A stretch of DNA of 64,000 bases from Humibacter sp049446075. Its GTDB lineage: Bacteria > Actinomycetota > Actinomycetes > Actinomycetales > Microbacteriaceae. Each line of letters starts with the position of its first letter. Positions within the stretch are counted from its first letter, which is position 1. Of the stretch, positions 16,473-25,630 are shown piece by piece. The position numbers and the translations under genes were made by a program. The DNA is taken from contig NZ_JBMSEB010000001.1 of the NCBI RefSeq assembly GCF_049446075.1, positions 186,001-250,000 on the forward strand, written 5' to 3'. A model generated the notes under the pieces. That model was given only the letters and a program-made list of their open reading frames with translations. It had not been told where the DNA came from and made no database searches.

Positions 16473-17479
16473 CGGGCGGCGGCGCTCACGGAGAGCGCCG
16501 AGCGTGAGGCCCACTCCCCCGGCTCCTCGAGGCTGCGGACCGCCTGGGCGAAGGTTGCCGCATCCCGTGGGTCCGCGTAGACGGCGGCATCAGCCCCGAT
16601 CTCCTTGAAGATCGGGATGTCGCTCGCCACGACGGGCGTGCCCACACGCATGGCCTCGACGACCGGGATGCCGAATCCCTCATCGAACGACGCGGTGACC
16701 AGCGCCGTTGCATTCAGCAGAGCCGCGAAGTAGTCCTCGTCGCTCGCCCCGTCGTGAAACACCAACCTGGCCTGGGGCGCGGCGGCCTCGAGACGTGCGC
16801 GTTGTGCGTCTGTCACGCGGCTCATCAGATGCAACTCGTAGTCAGGCAGGAGCGCAGCGGCCCGCACGAGCGTCTCGACGTTCTTGTACGGCATGAACGA
16901 ACCCATGTAGACCAGCGACTTCGTCGCGGGCGCAATGCGGGGCCGGGCCGGCACACCGGCAGGCGCCTCTGCCGCGTTCGGTACGACGTGTACGGGTTTG
17001 CGGGTGAGGCGGTGCTGCGCGATGAGTGCCGCGGTGGTGTGCGAGACGGCAACGACGGCATCCGAGCGGTTGAGGAGCATCCGCTGAGGCCACCAGGCGA
17101 GGTGGTAGAGGCGCCACAGCCCGCGCACGAACGCGGGCAGATCGCGCGGCGGCGTGCGGTTGCGGTAGTAGATGAGGTCGTGCACGGTCTTGACGAGGCG
17201 GTAGCGGCGGCCGATGGACCCCATCGTCTGCATGGGCGTGAACACGACGTCCGGCCGCAGCCGGTTGACCTGCCGCGCGACCAACGGCTCGAGCACGCTC
17301 GTCGGCGACGAGACCTTCACCCAGGGCAAGGGCGGCAGCATGTCGAGCTGCGCCGTATCGCTGACCAGCATGGTCACCTCGTGCAGCTTGCCGAGCTCGG
17401 TGACGATGGATGCCGTGTAGCGGCTTATCCCGTCGTGCCGCCCGATGCGGGTGTACCGGCAGTCGAAGACGAGCTTCAT
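16388..17479 (-). CDS. Group 1 (GT4-type) glycosyltransferase
   Basis: A 363-residue GT-B transferase. The N-terminal part holds DCRYTRIGRHDGISRY and VKTVHDLIYYRN. The C-terminal donor-binding part holds VYMGSFMPYKNVETLV and the EX7E-type block SFDEGFGIPVVEAMRVGTPVVASD. It probably moves a hexose, perhaps mannose, onto a lipid or polysaccharide acceptor; donor and acceptor are unknown. The ATG at 17479 overlaps the stop of the upstream hydrolase (ATGA), so the two are coupled. The 3' end overlaps the convergent phosphatase gene. Confidence 0.92.
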   Translation of the reverse strand: MKLVFDCRYTRIGRHDGISRYTASIVTELGKLHEVTMLVSDTAQLDMLPPLPWVKVSSPTSVLEPLVARQVNRLRPDVVFTPMQTMGSIGRRYRLVKTVHDLIYYRNRTPPRDLPAFVRGLWRLYHLAWWPQRMLLNRSDAVVAVSHTTAALIAQHRLTRKPVHVVPNAAEAPAGVPARPRIAPATKSLVYMGSFMPYKNVETLVRAAALLPDYELHLMSRVTDAQRARLEAAAPQARLVFHDGASDEDYFAALLNATALVTASFDEGFGIPVVEAMRVGTPVVASDIPIFKEIGADAAVYADPRDAATFAQAVRSLEEPGEWASRSALSVSAAARYTWAGSAAALLAVLEEVASGAALDATS

Positions 17480-18399
17480 GCCTGCTCGCGCACGAACCGG
17501 CGCACCTGGTCGGCGGCCTCGTCGGGCGCCTCGTAGTGCACGAGGTGCCCGACGCCGTGCACAACGTGCAGGCGAGCGTCGGGGAAGAGCGTCTGCAGCC
17601 TGCGCTGTGCCGCGATGGGCGTGATGTCGTCGCGGTCTGCGGCGACGAGCAGCACGGGTTCCGCGATGCTGGCCGCATATTCCGACACGTCGTGTCCGAC
17701 GGATGCCCGGAACGCCTCGAGCACAACCGTGCGGTTGGCGAACGCACTGAAGTATCTGGCGTGCTGGACGTGGATCCACGCGCGCAACGGACGGTCCTTC
17801 GTCTTCGCCATCGCCTCGCTCATGACGCGAACGATGAGCCCGTTGCGGAGCAGCCCGAACCCGAGCGACTCGGGAAGCACTGCCGAGAGCCAGTAGTAGA
17901 AGATGGCCAGCCGCGTGAAGACCGCCCTCGGCCCCTTCAGCGCAGGCGCGCCGATGGGATTCACGAGCACGACGGCATCCGGACGCGGGCCCGGCCCGCC
18001 ATCGGCCTCCCCTTGGAGCATGGCAGCGACCACAATCGAGCCGAACGAGTGGCCGAGAAGTACGAAGCGGCCGGTCAGCTCCACTGCCGAGAGGAATGCC
18101 AGCAGCCAGTCCGCGTAGCCGTCGACGTCATGCACGCGGGGCAACGGTTCGGACGTGCCGAAGCCCGGCAGGTCGGGAACCAGCACGCGGTACTCCGAAA
18201 GACGCGCCGCGATGGGTTCCAGACCGTGGTGGTCTCCGCGGAAACCGTGCACGAGCACCATCGTCGTGGCGGCATCCTGCGGCCCGTACTCCCAGAACGC
18301 GGTTTGCGCTCCTTGCACCTCGACGGAGCGTTCGCGCGGGCGCACTTCGGCCCGATCGGAGGGCGCGTTGTTGCTGGTCGGCGCTGCACGGTTGGACAT
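17476..18399 (-). CDS. Alpha/beta-fold hydrolase
   Basis: A 307-residue hydrolase. The oxyanion motif LVHGFRGD, the nucleophile elbow GHSFGS (Ser118), an acid in AADRDD and the catalytic His in GVGHLVHYE are all visible. A cap of about 100 residues lies between the Ser and the Asp. The first 25 residues are polar and probably disordered. No signal peptide is present. The ATG at 18399 is preceded by an in-frame GTG. It is translationally coupled to the glycosyltransferase, which suggests related cell-envelope or glycolipid work, but that is inference. Confidence 0.92.
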   Translation of the reverse strand: MSNRAAPTSNNAPSDRAEVRPRERSVEVQGAQTAFWEYGPQDAATTMVLVHGFRGDHHGLEPIAARLSEYRVLVPDLPGFGTSEPLPRVHDVDGYADWLLAFLSAVELTGRFVLLGHSFGSIVVAAMLQGEADGGPGPRPDAVVLVNPIGAPALKGPRAVFTRLAIFYYWLSAVLPESLGFGLLRNGLIVRVMSEAMAKTKDRPLRAWIHVQHARYFSAFANRTVVLEAFRASVGHDVSEYAASIAEPVLLVAADRDDITPIAAQRRLQTLFPDARLHVVHGVGHLVHYEAPDEAADQVRRFVREQA

Positions 18400-18538
18400 C
18401 ACGCCCCAGTGTAGGTGAGCGGTCGTGGAGGTCAGCCGGGCCCGGACAGACCCTAGACTCGATGGAAGCGCCGCGTGCGCCACGACGAGACTCTTTTGAA
18501 CCATCGAGAACGCACTGCAGCCGCAGGAGGACCCGTAC

Positions 18539-20245
18539 GTGACCTTCACAGCACCGATCCAGCTGCCTGGCCTCACCCTCGACCCGCAGTGGTATCGGCG
18601 GGCCGTGTTCTACGAGGTGATGGTGCGCTCGTTCGTCGACAGCAACGGCGACGGGACGGGTGACATCCAGGGCCTGATCTCGAAGCTCGACTACCTGCAG
18701 TGGCTGGGTGTCGATGCGCTGTGGCTGCCGCCGTTCTTCACCTCGCCGTTGCGTGACGGCGGATACGACGTCGCGGACTACCGCACGATCATGCCCGAGT
18801 TCGGCACCCTCGACGAGTTCCAAGACCTCGTCACGAAGGCGCACGAGCGCAACATGCGCATCGTCATCGACCTGCCCCTGAACCACACGAGCGATCAGCA
18901 CGAGTGGTTCCAGGCGTCACGCAGCGATCCCGACGGGCCGTACGGCGACTTCTACGTGTGGAGCGACACGGACGAGAAGTGGCCCGACATCCGCATCATC
19001 TTCACCGACACGGAGGAGTCGAACTGGGCGTTCGACTCAGAGCGACGCCAGTTCTTCTTCCACAGGTTCTTCTCGCACCAGCCCGACCTCAACTTCAACA
19101 ACCCGGCGGTGCACGACGCCGTCTTCGACGTGGTCAGGTTCTGGCTCGACATGGGCGTCGACGGGTTCCGGCTGGATGCCATCCCGTACCTCTACGAGTC
19201 CGACGAGGGCAACGGAGAGGGCGAGCCGCCCACGCACGAGTTCATCAAGCGCATGCGGGCGATGCTCGACAGGGACTACCCGGGCCGCGTCATGATCGCA
19301 GAGGCAAACCAGTGGCCGCGCGAGGTCGCAGCGTTCTTCGGGAGTGAGGAGGAGCCCGAGTGCCACATGGCGTTCGACTTCCCCGTGATGCCCCGCATCT
19401 TCTATTCGCTGCGCTCGCAGCGGGCTGACGAACTCGTGCGAGTGCTGTCGGAGACCACCGACATCCCGGAGGGCGCCGGCTGGGGCGTGTTCCTGCGCAA
19501 CCACGACGAGCTCACGCTCGAGATGGTGAGCGAGGAATACCGGCAGGCGATGTACGGCTGGTACGCCTACGACCCGAGGATGCGCGCCAACGTCGGCATC
19601 AGACGTCGCCTCGCACCTCTGCTCGACAACTCACGAGCGGAACTCGAACTCGCCCATGCCCTGCTGTTCTCGCTCCCCGGCAGCCCGTTCCTCTACTACG
19701 GCGACGAAATCGGTATGGGCGACAACATCTGGCTGCCAGACAGGGACTCGTCGCGCACGCCCATGCAGTGGACGCCCGACCGCAACGCGGGCTTCTCGAC
19801 GGCGGATCCAGGCAAGCTGTACCTGCCCATCGTTCAGTCGCTCGTCTACCACTTCAACCAGGTGAACGTCGAGGCGCAGCTCGCGCAGTCGCGCTCGCTG
19901 CTGCACTGGGTGCGCAACGTGATCTACGTGCGCAAGGCGCATCCGGTGTTCGGACTGGGATCGTTGGCAGTGCTGCCCTCCGACCACTCCTCCGTCCTCG
20001 CGTTCGTGCGGTCGTACGCCGGAACGGGCACGGTCTTCGGCGATCAGCCGGAGAACGTGCTGTGCGTGTTCTCGTTCTCCCACAACCCCATCTCGGTCAC
20101 GCTCGACGCCCCCGAATTCGCCGGATGCTCGCTCTACGACCTGTTCGGCGGCGGGCAGTTTCCCACGATCGCCGAGGACGGGCGCTTCACACTGACGCTC
20201 GGCACGCAGAGCTTCTACTGGCTGCACATCGAACCCCCGCACTGA
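18539..20245 (+). CDS. treS: Trehalose synthase (maltose alpha-D-glucosyltransferase)
   Basis: A 568-residue GH13 enzyme interconverting maltose and trehalose. Catalytic residues are Asp213 (GFRLDAIPY), Glu255 (MIAEANQW) and Asp323 (RNHDELT). The N-terminal WYRRAVFYEVMVRSFVDSNGDGTGD block and the YYGDEIGMGDNIWLPDRD block are specific to TreS. There is no fused maltokinase domain, so a separate kinase would be needed for the GlgE route; none is in this window. The start is GTG 18539. It is divergent from the hydrolase gene. Nearby glgC and a GlgA/GlgM-like gene fit a trehalose-glycogen network. Confidence 0.96.
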   Translation: MTFTAPIQLPGLTLDPQWYRRAVFYEVMVRSFVDSNGDGTGDIQGLISKLDYLQWLGVDALWLPPFFTSPLRDGGYDVADYRTIMPEFGTLDEFQDLVTKAHERNMRIVIDLPLNHTSDQHEWFQASRSDPDGPYGDFYVWSDTDEKWPDIRIIFTDTEESNWAFDSERRQFFFHRFFSHQPDLNFNNPAVHDAVFDVVRFWLDMGVDGFRLDAIPYLYESDEGNGEGEPPTHEFIKRMRAMLDRDYPGRVMIAEANQWPREVAAFFGSEEEPECHMAFDFPVMPRIFYSLRSQRADELVRVLSETTDIPEGAGWGVFLRNHDELTLEMVSEEYRQAMYGWYAYDPRMRANVGIRRRLAPLLDNSRAELELAHALLFSLPGSPFLYYGDEIGMGDNIWLPDRDSSRTPMQWTPDRNAGFSTADPGKLYLPIVQSLVYHFNQVNVEAQLAQSRSLLHWVRNVIYVRKAHPVFGLGSLAVLPSDHSSVLAFVRSYAGTGTVFGDQPENVLCVFSFSHNPISVTLDAPEFAGCSLYDLFGGGQFPTIAEDGRFTLTLGTQSFYWLHIEPPH

Positions 20246-20247
20246 GC

Positions 20248-20278
20248 CGTCGTGCGCGCCGCCCAAGAGGCGACGACG
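20248..20278 (+). terminator. Hairpin after treS
   Basis: CGTCGT pairs with ACGACG and an inner CGCC pairs with GGCG, separated by a 3-base bulge. It starts three bases after the treS stop. No T-run is present, so it is only a moderate candidate. Confidence 0.4.
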
Positions 20279-20350
20279 TGGATCGGATCCCGCTGGTTGC
20301 ACTGGCGCGCCGCCCGGCCTTTGACGGTGGCTGTTCCTAACGTTGCAGTC

Positions 20351-21037
20351 ATGAAGCAATGGCACGACGAACTGGGCGTATTCGATCTCGAGACAACGGG
20401 CGTCGACGTCAATACGTCGCGCATCGTCTCCGCTCATGTCGGGCTGCTGGATGCCGATGGCAATGTCGTGGAGCGCATCGACTGGCTCGTGAACCCTGGC
20501 GTGCCCATACCTGAGGCTGCCACCGCCGTGCACGGCATCACGACGGAACGGGCCCGTACGGAAGGACGGGATGCCCGCGACGCCGTGCTCGAGATCGTGG
20601 CGGCGCTGCGCACGCTGTTGCGGCGGAACATCCCGATCGTCGCGTACAACGCGCCATACGACTTCTCGCTTCTGCAGCGCGAGGCTCTTCGGCACGGCAT
20701 CGAGCCCCTGCGCGACCCTTCGCCCATCGTCGATCCGCTCGTGATCGACAAGGCTGTCGACAAGTACCGAAGGGGCAAGCGAACTCTCGCCATCACCGCA
20801 GACCACTACGGAGTCAGTCTCGTCGGTGCACATGACGCGGGAGCGGATGCCGTTGCCGCCGGCCGGGTGGCGCAGGCCATCGCGCGTGCCTACCCCGCCG
20901 AGCTCGGAGTGGACGTGACAGAACTGCACAGGCTCCAGGTGCAGTGGTGCCAGGAGCAGGCCAAGGACTTCCAGGCCTACATCCGCAGGGTGAAGGATCC
21001 GCTGTTCACGACGAGCGGCACCTGGCCCTGCCGCTGA
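20351..21037 (+). CDS. DEDDh 3'-5' exonuclease (DnaQ/epsilon-like)
   Basis: A 228-residue exonuclease. ExoI is FDLETTG, ExoII is YNAPYDFSLL, and ExoIII carries GAHDAGADA with the catalytic His and Asp, so all four acidic residues and the His are in place. Such proteins trim DNA or RNA 3' ends or proofread for a polymerase. There is no BRCT or helicase domain. ATG 20351 gives the standard N-terminus MKQWHDELGVFD. The gene stands alone between treS and a terminator shared with rpmE2. Confidence 0.92.
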   Translation: MKQWHDELGVFDLETTGVDVNTSRIVSAHVGLLDADGNVVERIDWLVNPGVPIPEAATAVHGITTERARTEGRDARDAVLEIVAALRTLLRRNIPIVAYNAPYDFSLLQREALRHGIEPLRDPSPIVDPLVIDKAVDKYRRGKRTLAITADHYGVSLVGAHDAGADAVAAGRVAQAIARAYPAELGVDVTELHRLQVQWCQEQAKDFQAYIRRVKDPLFTTSGTWPCR

Positions 21038-21120
21038 ACCGCGTCACCGGAACCACTTGTCCGCCACGCCGCTCCGTCGGCGCCAGGGGTCGAAGGACCG
21101 GTTCGAGCAGGGAGCGGGTA

Positions 21121-21157
21121 CGCGAAAGGGCGGCCGGACGGACCGACCGCCCTCGCG
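21121..21157. terminator. Bidirectional terminator between the exonuclease and rpmE2
   Basis: AGGGCGG pairs with CCGCCCT (7 bp), with an inner CGG/CCG pair set and outer CGCG arms. On the minus strand, downstream of rpmE2, the stem is followed by TTT. It separates convergent genes. Confidence 0.7.
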
Positions 21158-21212
21158 GTGTGCTTGGCACGTCGCCGCAGCGCCGAGGGGCACCCATTGG
21201 TGCCGGCTGATG

Positions 21213-21464
21213 CTACTTGCCGAAGCCCTTGAAGCGCTGGTTGAACTTCTCGACGCGACCGGCGCTGTCGAGGATGCGCTGCTTGCCCGTGTAGAACGGG
21301 TGCGACGCGCTGGAGATCTCGACGTCGATCACGGGGTAGGAGTTGCCGTCCTCCCACTCGATCGTCTTGTCGCTCTTCACCGTGGAACGGGTCAGGAACG
21401 TGGCGCCCGAAGCGAGGTCACGGAAGACCACCGGAGCGTAAGCGGGGTGAATGTCGGACTTCAT
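21213..21464 (-). CDS. rpmE2: 50S ribosomal protein L31 type B
   Basis: An 83-residue L31 paralogue starting MKSDIHPAYAPVVFRD and containing SHPFYTGKQR and VEKFNQRFKGFG. It lacks the zinc-binding cysteines of the C+ form, so it is the zinc-independent type B protein. In other bacteria this form replaces the zinc form under zinc limitation. GAGGAAG lies just upstream of the ATG. A leader of roughly 100 bases with direct repeats and a hairpin precedes it. Confidence 0.97.
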   Translation of the reverse strand: MKSDIHPAYAPVVFRDLASGATFLTRSTVKSDKTIEWEDGNSYPVIDVEISSASHPFYTGKQRILDSAGRVEKFNQRFKGFGK

Positions 21465-21578
21465 CAGGACTTCCTCGAAATGCTGGGGATGAAATGCTGG
21501 AAAGTGAAACTGCGTGCACAGGATGGGCACGAAAGCTTGACGGCCGGATCGAACGTCCGGGGCCGAAGATCAAGTTTA
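21465..21578 (-). promoter_or_regulatory. rpmE2 leader with -10 box, hairpin and direct repeats
   Basis: On the minus strand a TAAACT -10 lies at 21578-21573, giving a leader of about 100 bases. The leader can fold GGCCCCGGA with TCCGGCC (about 21542-21563). Two identical copies of a 10-mer (GAAATGCTGG on the plus strand, 21477-21486 and 21491-21500) lie before the start codon. Ribosomal protein leaders for L31 are known in Actinobacteria; a match is possible but untested. Confidence 0.4.
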
Positions 21579-21623
21579 GCAGAGACCGGCGGTGGGCTAC
21601 GACCTGCGGTCGACTCCCCCGGT

Positions 21624-22427
21624 TCAGTCCTGGCTCTGCGCGCGGGCGGCGCGTGCCGTGTACCGCCCGTCGTCCGACGACACCTCGATGGCGAGCCCGA
21701 ACGTCTCGCTCAGCGTCTGAGAGGTGAGCGTCTCGTCGAGCGGACCCGCGGCGACGACCTTGCCGGCCGAGAGCAGCAGCACATGGGTGAACCCCGTCGG
21801 GATCTCTTCGGCGTGGTGCGTGACGATGATCATGGCCGGCGACCGGTCGTCGCTGGCGTACCCCCCGAGCAGAGTGACGAGCTCTTCGCGCGAACCGAGG
21901 TCGAGGCTGGCCGCGGGCTCGTCGAGGATCAGCAACTCGGGGTCGGTCATCACGGAGCGTGCGATCTGCACGCGCTTCTGCTCGCCGTCGCTGAGCGTGC
22001 CGAAGGCCCTGTCCGCAAGCGAATCCAGCTTCCACTCGGCAAGCACACGACGAGCCCGACGGGAGTCGATCTCTTCGTACTCCTCGTGCCACCGCCCGGT
22101 CACCGAATACGCCGCCGTCATCACGACGTCGAGCACGCTCTCCCGCTTCGGGATGCGCTTCGCAAGTGCGCTGGATGCATATCCGATGCGCGGCTTCAGC
22201 TCCGCCAGCTCGGCCTTGCCGAGCTCCTCGTCGAGCACCGTGACGGTGCCGGAGGTGGGGTGAGACGCGGCAGCGGCGAGCTGGACCAGCGTGGTCTTGC
22301 CCGCTCCGTTCGGGCCGAGAATGACCCACCGCTGATCGGCCGTGACCGTCCAATCCACCGAGTCGAGGATCGCGTTCCCGTCGCGCACCACAGACACGGA
22401 GTTGAACGAGAGCACGGTGTTCGACAT
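21624..22427 (-). CDS. ABC transporter ATP-binding protein without partner
   Basis: A 267-residue ATPase with Walker A GPNGAGKTT, the signature LSDGEQKR, Walker B LLILDEPAASLD and switch His in VTHHAEEI. The pattern resembles ModF/YlmA-type ABC ATPases that lie outside transporter operons. No permease or binding protein gene is adjacent, so transport is not proven. The gene is 159 bp upstream of the rpmE2 start on the same strand, with a promoter in between. Confidence 0.92.
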   Translation of the reverse strand: MSNTVLSFNSVSVVRDGNAILDSVDWTVTADQRWVILGPNGAGKTTLVQLAAAASHPTSGTVTVLDEELGKAELAELKPRIGYASSALAKRIPKRESVLDVVMTAAYSVTGRWHEEYEEIDSRRARRVLAEWKLDSLADRAFGTLSDGEQKRVQIARSVMTDPELLILDEPAASLDLGSREELVTLLGGYASDDRSPAMIIVTHHAEEIPTGFTHVLLLSAGKVVAAGPLDETLTSQTLSETFGLAIEVSSDDGRYTARAARAQSQD

Positions 22428-22498
22428 GGCATCTAGCCTAGCGGCGCACCGCTGGACCTCGTGTGTGCCCGCACCCCGTGGACGGCCCCGCTGATGAG

Positions 22499-23686
22499 CT
22501 ACTGCGCAGCGAGGCGGCGGTACAGAGCGAGGGTCTGCTCGGCGATCGCCGCCCAGCCGAACTGCGTCTGCGCCCGCAGCCGGCCGGCCCTGCCCTGCTC
22601 GTGTGCGCGATCAGGGTCGGACACGGCGTCGGTGAGCGCCTCGGCGAGATCGGCGACGAAACGGTCGGGGTCCAGAGGCGTTCCCGTGCCGTCGGATGCC
22701 TGCTCGATCGGCACCAGGCTCCCCGTCACGCCGTTCTCGACGACCTCAGGTATGCCGCCCGTCGCCGTCGCCACGACGGGTAGCCCGCATGCCATCGCCT
22801 CCAGGTTCACGATCCCGAGGGGTTCGTAGATGGACGGGCAGACGAAGACCGTTGCCGCGCTCAGCAGCGCAGCGAGCTCGTTCTGTGCGAGCATCCGATC
22901 GATCCACACGACGTCTGCTCGGGAGGCCTGGAGATCCCGGACGAGCCCTTCGACCTCTGCCATGATCTCGGCGGTATCCGGAGCACCCGCGCACAGCACG
23001 AGCTGCACGTCTTCCGGCAGCGCGGCGGCGGCCCGCAAGAAGTACGGAAGGCCCTTCTGCCTGGTGATGCGTCCGACGAAGATGACGGTGCGCTTGTCGG
23101 GGTCCACGCCAAGCGAGCGCACCAGGTCGGGCTCGTCGACGATCCGCCAACGCTCCAGGTCGATCCCGTTGTAGATGACGTGGGTTCTGGCCGCGTCCAC
23201 CTTCGGGTAGACGCGCAGAATGTCACGGCGCATGCCCTCGCTCACCGCGATCACGGCATCCGCCGTCTCGTACGCCTCTCGCTCCACCCAGCTCGACACG
23301 CGGTAGCCGCCGCCGAGCTGCTCGGCCTTCCACGGCCTCAGCGGTTCGAGGCTGTGCGCCGTGACCACGTGAGGGATGCCATGCAGCATGCTCGCCAGCC
23401 GCCCGCCGTGATTCGCGTACCACGTGTGGGAGTGCACGAGGCTCGCGCCCCCGGCATCCTGTGCGAACTGCAGGTCCACTCCCAGCGTGGCGATCGCCGG
23501 ATTCGCCTCCGCAAGTTCGGCGGGTACTGCGTAGCCCGTGGTGTCGGTCTCGTCGCGTGGACCACCGAAGCAGCGAACCTGCACCTCGATCGAGCGGCGG
23601 AGCGCTCGCACCAGCTCCGTGACGTGCACCCCGGCTCCACCGTAGATATCCGGAGGGTACTCCCGAGTCAAGACGTCCACGCGCAT
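22499..23686 (-). CDS. glgA: GlgA/GlgM-type glycosyltransferase (glycogen synthase or maltose-1-phosphate synthase)
   Basis: A 395-residue GT4 enzyme of the actinobacterial glycogen synthase class. The N-terminus MRVDVLTREYPPDIYGGAGVH binds ADP-glucose, and PSIYEPLGIVNLEAMACGLPVVAT is the C-terminal donor motif. It starts 47 bp from glgC in divergent orientation. This matches the mycobacterial Rv1212c (GlgM)-glgC pair, where the transferase makes maltose-1-phosphate from ADP-glucose and glucose-1-phosphate. Elongation of glycogen and maltose-1-phosphate synthesis cannot be told apart by sequence reading alone. Confidence 0.93.
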   Translation of the reverse strand: MRVDVLTREYPPDIYGGAGVHVTELVRALRRSIEVQVRCFGGPRDETDTTGYAVPAELAEANPAIATLGVDLQFAQDAGGASLVHSHTWYANHGGRLASMLHGIPHVVTAHSLEPLRPWKAEQLGGGYRVSSWVEREAYETADAVIAVSEGMRRDILRVYPKVDAARTHVIYNGIDLERWRIVDEPDLVRSLGVDPDKRTVIFVGRITRQKGLPYFLRAAAALPEDVQLVLCAGAPDTAEIMAEVEGLVRDLQASRADVVWIDRMLAQNELAALLSAATVFVCPSIYEPLGIVNLEAMACGLPVVATATGGIPEVVENGVTGSLVPIEQASDGTGTPLDPDRFVADLAEALTDAVSDPDRAHEQGRAGRLRAQTQFGWAAIAEQTLALYRRLAAQ

Positions 23687-23732
23687 GCGGACGACGCTAG
23701 TACAGCGGTACCGGCGGCTCTACTGTTGACTC

Positions 23733-24974
23733 ATGACGGGCAAGAAGATCTTCGGCATCGTTTTGGCTGGTGGCGAGGGCAAGCGCCTCATGCCGCTGAC
23801 GGCGGACAGGGCCAAGCCGGCTGTGCCGTTCGGCGGACAATACCGGCTCATCGACTTCGCCCTCTCGAACCTGGTCAATTCGGGGCTGAGGCAGATCGTC
23901 GTGCTCACCCAGTACAAATCGCACAGCCTCGACCGCCACGTATCTCAGACCTGGCGCATGTCGGGGCTGCTCGGTTCCTACATCGCTTCCGTGCCGGCCC
24001 AGCAACGTCTGGGGAAACGCTGGTTCTCCGGATCAGCGGACGCGATCCTGCAGAGCCTCAACCTGATCAGGGACGAGAAGCCCGACATCGTCGTCGTGGT
24101 CGGCGCAGACCACGTGTACCGCATGGACTTCGCCCAGATGCTGGATGCCCACATGGCCTCTGGTGCGGGCGCAACGGTTGCCGCGATCCGCCAGCCGATC
24201 TCGCTCGCCGACCAGTTCGGCGTGATCGAAGTGGACCCGGCACGGCGCGACCGCATCGCGGCGTTCCGTGAGAAGCCACGGGACCCGGTCCCGCTTCCCG
24301 ATGCGCCCGACGAGGTGCTGGCATCCATGGGCAACTACGTGTTCGACGCCCAGGCGCTCATCGAGGGCGTGCAGCGTGACGGTGAGCGGCCCGACTCGAA
24401 CCACGACATGGGAGGCGACATCATCCCCGACTTCGTCTCGAGGGGAGATGCGGCCGTCTACGACTTCCAGCGCAACGATGTTCCCGGATCGACCGACCGC
24501 GACCGCTACTACTGGCGCGACGTGGGAACCATCGACTCGTTCTTCGAGGCGCACCAGGACCTCGTGGCAGCGCTACCGGTCTTCAACCTGTACAACGACC
24601 TCTGGCCGATCTTCAGTCAGCAGTTGAACTCTCCGCCGGCAAAGCTGGTGCGTGACGTGCGCGGCGCCATCGGCACCACCATCGACTCGATCGTGTCGCT
24701 CGGCTCCGTCATCAGCGGCGCCCACCTCGAGCGCAGCGTGCTCGGACCGTGGGCGAAGGTGGAGTCCGGCGCACACGTCGTCGACTCCGTCATCTTCGAC
24801 CGAGCGATCATCGAACCTGGCTCGTTCGTGGGCAGGGCTATCCTCGACAAAGACGTCATCGTGAGCGAGGGGGCGAAGATCGGCGTCGACCCGGAGCGCG
24901 ACCGCGCCCGCGGTTTCACCGTCACGCCGTCCGGGATCACCGTCGTCGGCAAGGGAGTTCACGTCCTTCCATGA
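23733..24974 (+). CDS. glgC: Glucose-1-phosphate adenylyltransferase
   Basis: A 413-residue ADP-glucose pyrophosphorylase. The nucleotide-binding motif IVLAGGEGKRLMPLT, the AKPAVPFGGQYRLIDF block, the catalytic VVGADHVYRMD and the sugar-binding FREKP are present, followed by a left-handed beta-helix domain. It makes ADP-glucose for glycogen, and by the GlgM route for maltose-1-phosphate. The stop overlaps the serB start (ATGA), an unexpected coupling of glycogen and serine genes. Confidence 0.97.
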   Translation: MTGKKIFGIVLAGGEGKRLMPLTADRAKPAVPFGGQYRLIDFALSNLVNSGLRQIVVLTQYKSHSLDRHVSQTWRMSGLLGSYIASVPAQQRLGKRWFSGSADAILQSLNLIRDEKPDIVVVVGADHVYRMDFAQMLDAHMASGAGATVAAIRQPISLADQFGVIEVDPARRDRIAAFREKPRDPVPLPDAPDEVLASMGNYVFDAQALIEGVQRDGERPDSNHDMGGDIIPDFVSRGDAAVYDFQRNDVPGSTDRDRYYWRDVGTIDSFFEAHQDLVAALPVFNLYNDLWPIFSQQLNSPPAKLVRDVRGAIGTTIDSIVSLGSVISGAHLERSVLGPWAKVESGAHVVDSVIFDRAIIEPGSFVGRAILDKDVIVSEGAKIGVDPERDRARGFTVTPSGITVVGKGVHVLP

Positions 24975-25630
24975 GCATCGCCGAGTCCGCGTCCGCCCGC
25001 CTTCTCGTAGTGCTCGACGTGGACTCGACGCTCATCCACGATGAGGTGATCGAACTCCTCGCCGAGCATGCGGGCGCAGGCTCGCTGGTCGCAGACATCA
25101 CGGAACGCGCCATGCGCGGCGAACTCGACTTCGCGCAAAGCCTCAGGGAACGGGTCGCGACGTTGCGCGGGCTGCGGGAGTCGGTCTTCGTCGACGTCGC
25201 GAGCCGGATCCGCATCACCGACGGCGTACCGGAGCTGGTGGATGCCGTGCATGCGGCAGGCGGGATCGTCGGCGTGGTCTCTGGCGGGTTCCACGAGCTC
25301 GTCGACGGGCTGGCCGAGCGGCTGCACCTGGACCTGTGGCGGGCGAACAGGCTCCAGGTGATCGACGGCATCCTCACCGGAGAGCTGGACGGACCCGTCG
25401 TGGACGCCGCGGCGAAGGAGAGCGCACTTCGCGAGTGGGCGAAGGATGCCGGTACGCCGCTGAGCAGAACCGTCGCGATCGGAGACGGGGCGAACGATCT
25501 GCGCATGATGCAGGCTGCAGCGCTTTCTGTGGCGTTCTGCGCCAAACCAGCGGTGCGGGAGCAGGCGAACGTGGCCGTGGAGACGCGGGATCTCGCGCAG
25601 GTGCTCCCCCTCCTCGGCCTGCGCGGCTAG
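24971..25630 (+). CDS. serB: Phosphoserine phosphatase
   Basis: A 219-residue HAD-family enzyme catalysing the last step of L-serine synthesis. Motif I is VLDVDSTL with the nucleophile Asp, motif II is VSGGF, and motif III is AIGDGANDLRMM. The cap includes EVIELLAEHAG and RVATLRG, as in SerB. No ACT domain is present. ATG 24971 overlaps the glgC stop, so it is translationally coupled. It ends tail to tail with the SURF1 gene, overlapping by 4 bp. Confidence 0.95.
   Translation: MSIAESASARLLVVLDVDSTLIHDEVIELLAEHAGAGSLVADITERAMRGELDFAQSLRERVATLRGLRESVFVDVASRIRITDGVPELVDAVHAAGGIVGVVSGGFHELVDGLAERLHLDLWRANRLQVIDGILTGELDGPVVDAAAKESALREWAKDAGTPLSRTVAIGDGANDLRMMQAAALSVAFCAKPAVREQANVAVETRDLAQVLPLLGLRG

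Noticed and set aside
20280..20350. Consensus promoter for the exonuclease gene
   Set aside because: A TTGACG is present, but the only TAnnnT-like box is about 11 bases away, too close for sigma-70 type recognition.
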